A stretch of DNA of 33,465 nucleotides, from positions 1 to 33,465 of the forward strand of contig CALVPS010000014.1 of NCBI GenBank assembly GCA_944354035.1, written 5' to 3'. Below the pieces are notes generated by a model. The model worked only from the letters and a program-made list of their open reading frames with translations. It made no database searches and was not told where the DNA came from. Below, piece by piece: positions 33,114 to 33,465 of the stretch (position 1 is the first letter of the stretch; each line of letters starts with the position of its first letter). The position numbers were made by a program, and so were the translations under genes. The DNA comes from an uncultured Clostridia bacterium. Its GTDB lineage: Bacteria > Bacillota > Clostridia > Christensenellales > Borkfalkiaceae.

Positions 33114-33200
33114 CTCCCCACTGCAAGGGGAGGCGGCTTTCTGAAGGCTCTTTTTTCCTGCCTCCCCTTTATAAGGGGAGGCAGCTTGCCGCAGGCGGTG
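33114..33200. repeat. Two REP-like palindromic repeats
   Basis: Copy 1 has CTCCCC...GGGGAG (33114-33119, 33127-33132) followed by AGGCGGCTTTCTGAAGGC. Copy 2 has a perfect 12-bp stem CTGCCTCCCCTT/AAGGGGAGGCAG around TAT, near 33159-33185, then GCTTGCCGCAGGCGGTG. The shared layout of a CTCCCC/GGGGAG hairpin plus a second short GC-rich hairpin is that of dispersed palindromic elements common in Clostridia genomes. Confidence 0.75.
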
Positions 33201-33465
33201 AATTATACTATTAAGTGCAACAGATGAGGGAGAAAAAAAGGAGTTCATACAAATCTGTGGTAAAATAGAGTTGCGAAACAAAATTTACTACAAAGGAGAC
33301 TTGTATGAACTACCGCCATTTTACCATAGAAGAGCGTTGTTGTCTACGGGAATACTATGTCAAAGGGAAAAGTTATCGGGAAATTGCAAGACTTTTGGGC
33401 AGGAACGTATGTTCTGTATCAAGGGAACTGCGGAGAAACTGTACTTTTTTCAGGGATATACCGAG
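33201..33465 (+). mobile_element. Left end of an IS30-family insertion sequence (runs off the window)
   Basis: AT-rich DNA starts abruptly after the second palindromic repeat at about 33201. TTAAGTGCAAC at 33211-33221 resembles the terminal inverted repeat of IS30-type elements, and the transposase starts about 95 nt further on. The exact left boundary and the target duplication cannot be set because the right end is outside the window. Confidence 0.7.
33305..33465 (+). CDS. IS30-family transposase, N-terminal part
   Basis: Only the first 53 codons are inside the window. They read MNYRHFTIEERCCLREYYV, then GKSYREIARLLGRNVCSVSRELRRN, the helix-turn-helix typical of IS30 transposases, which bind the terminal repeats. 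The DDE catalytic domain would lie beyond the right edge. An AAAGGAGA ribosome binding site precedes the ATG. Codon use is AT-richer than the neighbours, as usual for an acquired element. Confidence 0.9.
   Translation, partial: MNYRHFTIEERCCLREYYVKGKSYREIARLLGRNVCSVSRELRRNCTFFRDIP

Noticed and set aside
31700..33121. A 473-codon open frame on the minus strand
   Set aside because: It runs antisense through the whole WYL regulator and the palindromic repeats. Its sequence is Arg/Ala/Gly-rich with no recognisable domain, as expected for a GC-rich shadow frame.

Overview
This window looks like a chromosomal segment of an endospore-forming, GC-rich member of the Bacillota, probably a Clostridia-type anaerobe. 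The evidence is a spoIIGA-sigE-sigG-ylmC sporulation block, a DnaD-type replication protein, DegV, DUF951 and PFL/UPF0210-type genes, near-consensus sigma-A promoters and strong AAGGAGG-type ribosome binding sites. Genus cannot be told from the sequence.

Layout. (1) Positions 288-18012, minus strand: an almost gapless run of 17 genes. Read from its promoter end it encodes sbcD-sbcC, an alpha/beta-hydrolase-like protein, DUF951, lepB, degV, a small membrane protein, an ACT-domain protein, a PFL/UPF0210 protein, oligoendopeptidase F, dnaB, tsaC/sua5, a low-molecular-weight phosphatase, rpiB, a DUF1538 membrane protein with a tandem P-II-like partner, and an S51 peptidase. tRNA-Leu(CAG) and a terminator close it. 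(2) 18093-20163, plus strand: a divergently transcribed DnaD-family protein with a C-terminal Cys cluster. (3) 20162-22947, minus strand: the sporulation cassette, with sporulation-type promoter candidates in front of spoIIGA, sigG and ylmC. (4) 22995-23787, plus strand: a HEPN-like plus CBS-pair protein. (5) 23842-24490: an AT-rich, purine-rich stretch with no plus-strand ORF, starting at a consensus promoter and ending in a GC-rich hairpin. It is probably a large structured non-coding RNA of about 610 nt. It is followed by 154-bp tandem repeats (24561-24898). (6) 24939-31481, minus strand: an orphan gene, clpB, ilvE, a YigZ/IMPACT protein and tyrS. The tyrS leader encodes an 18-residue peptide with four tyrosines ahead of an intrinsic terminator. 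(7) 31497-32704: a small Arg-rich protein and a divergent WYL-domain regulator, with a palindrome between them. (8) 32705-33465: non-coding sequence, GC-rich palindromic repeats and the 5' end of an IS30-family element that runs off the window.

The most interesting signals are the candidate large RNA, the Tyr leader-peptide attenuator of tyrS (a T-box would be the usual solution in this phylum), and a recurring arrangement in which TATAAT lies only 6-7 nt before the start codon. The last includes an identical 15-mer in front of ylmC and the tyrS leader peptide and suggests leaderless transcripts.
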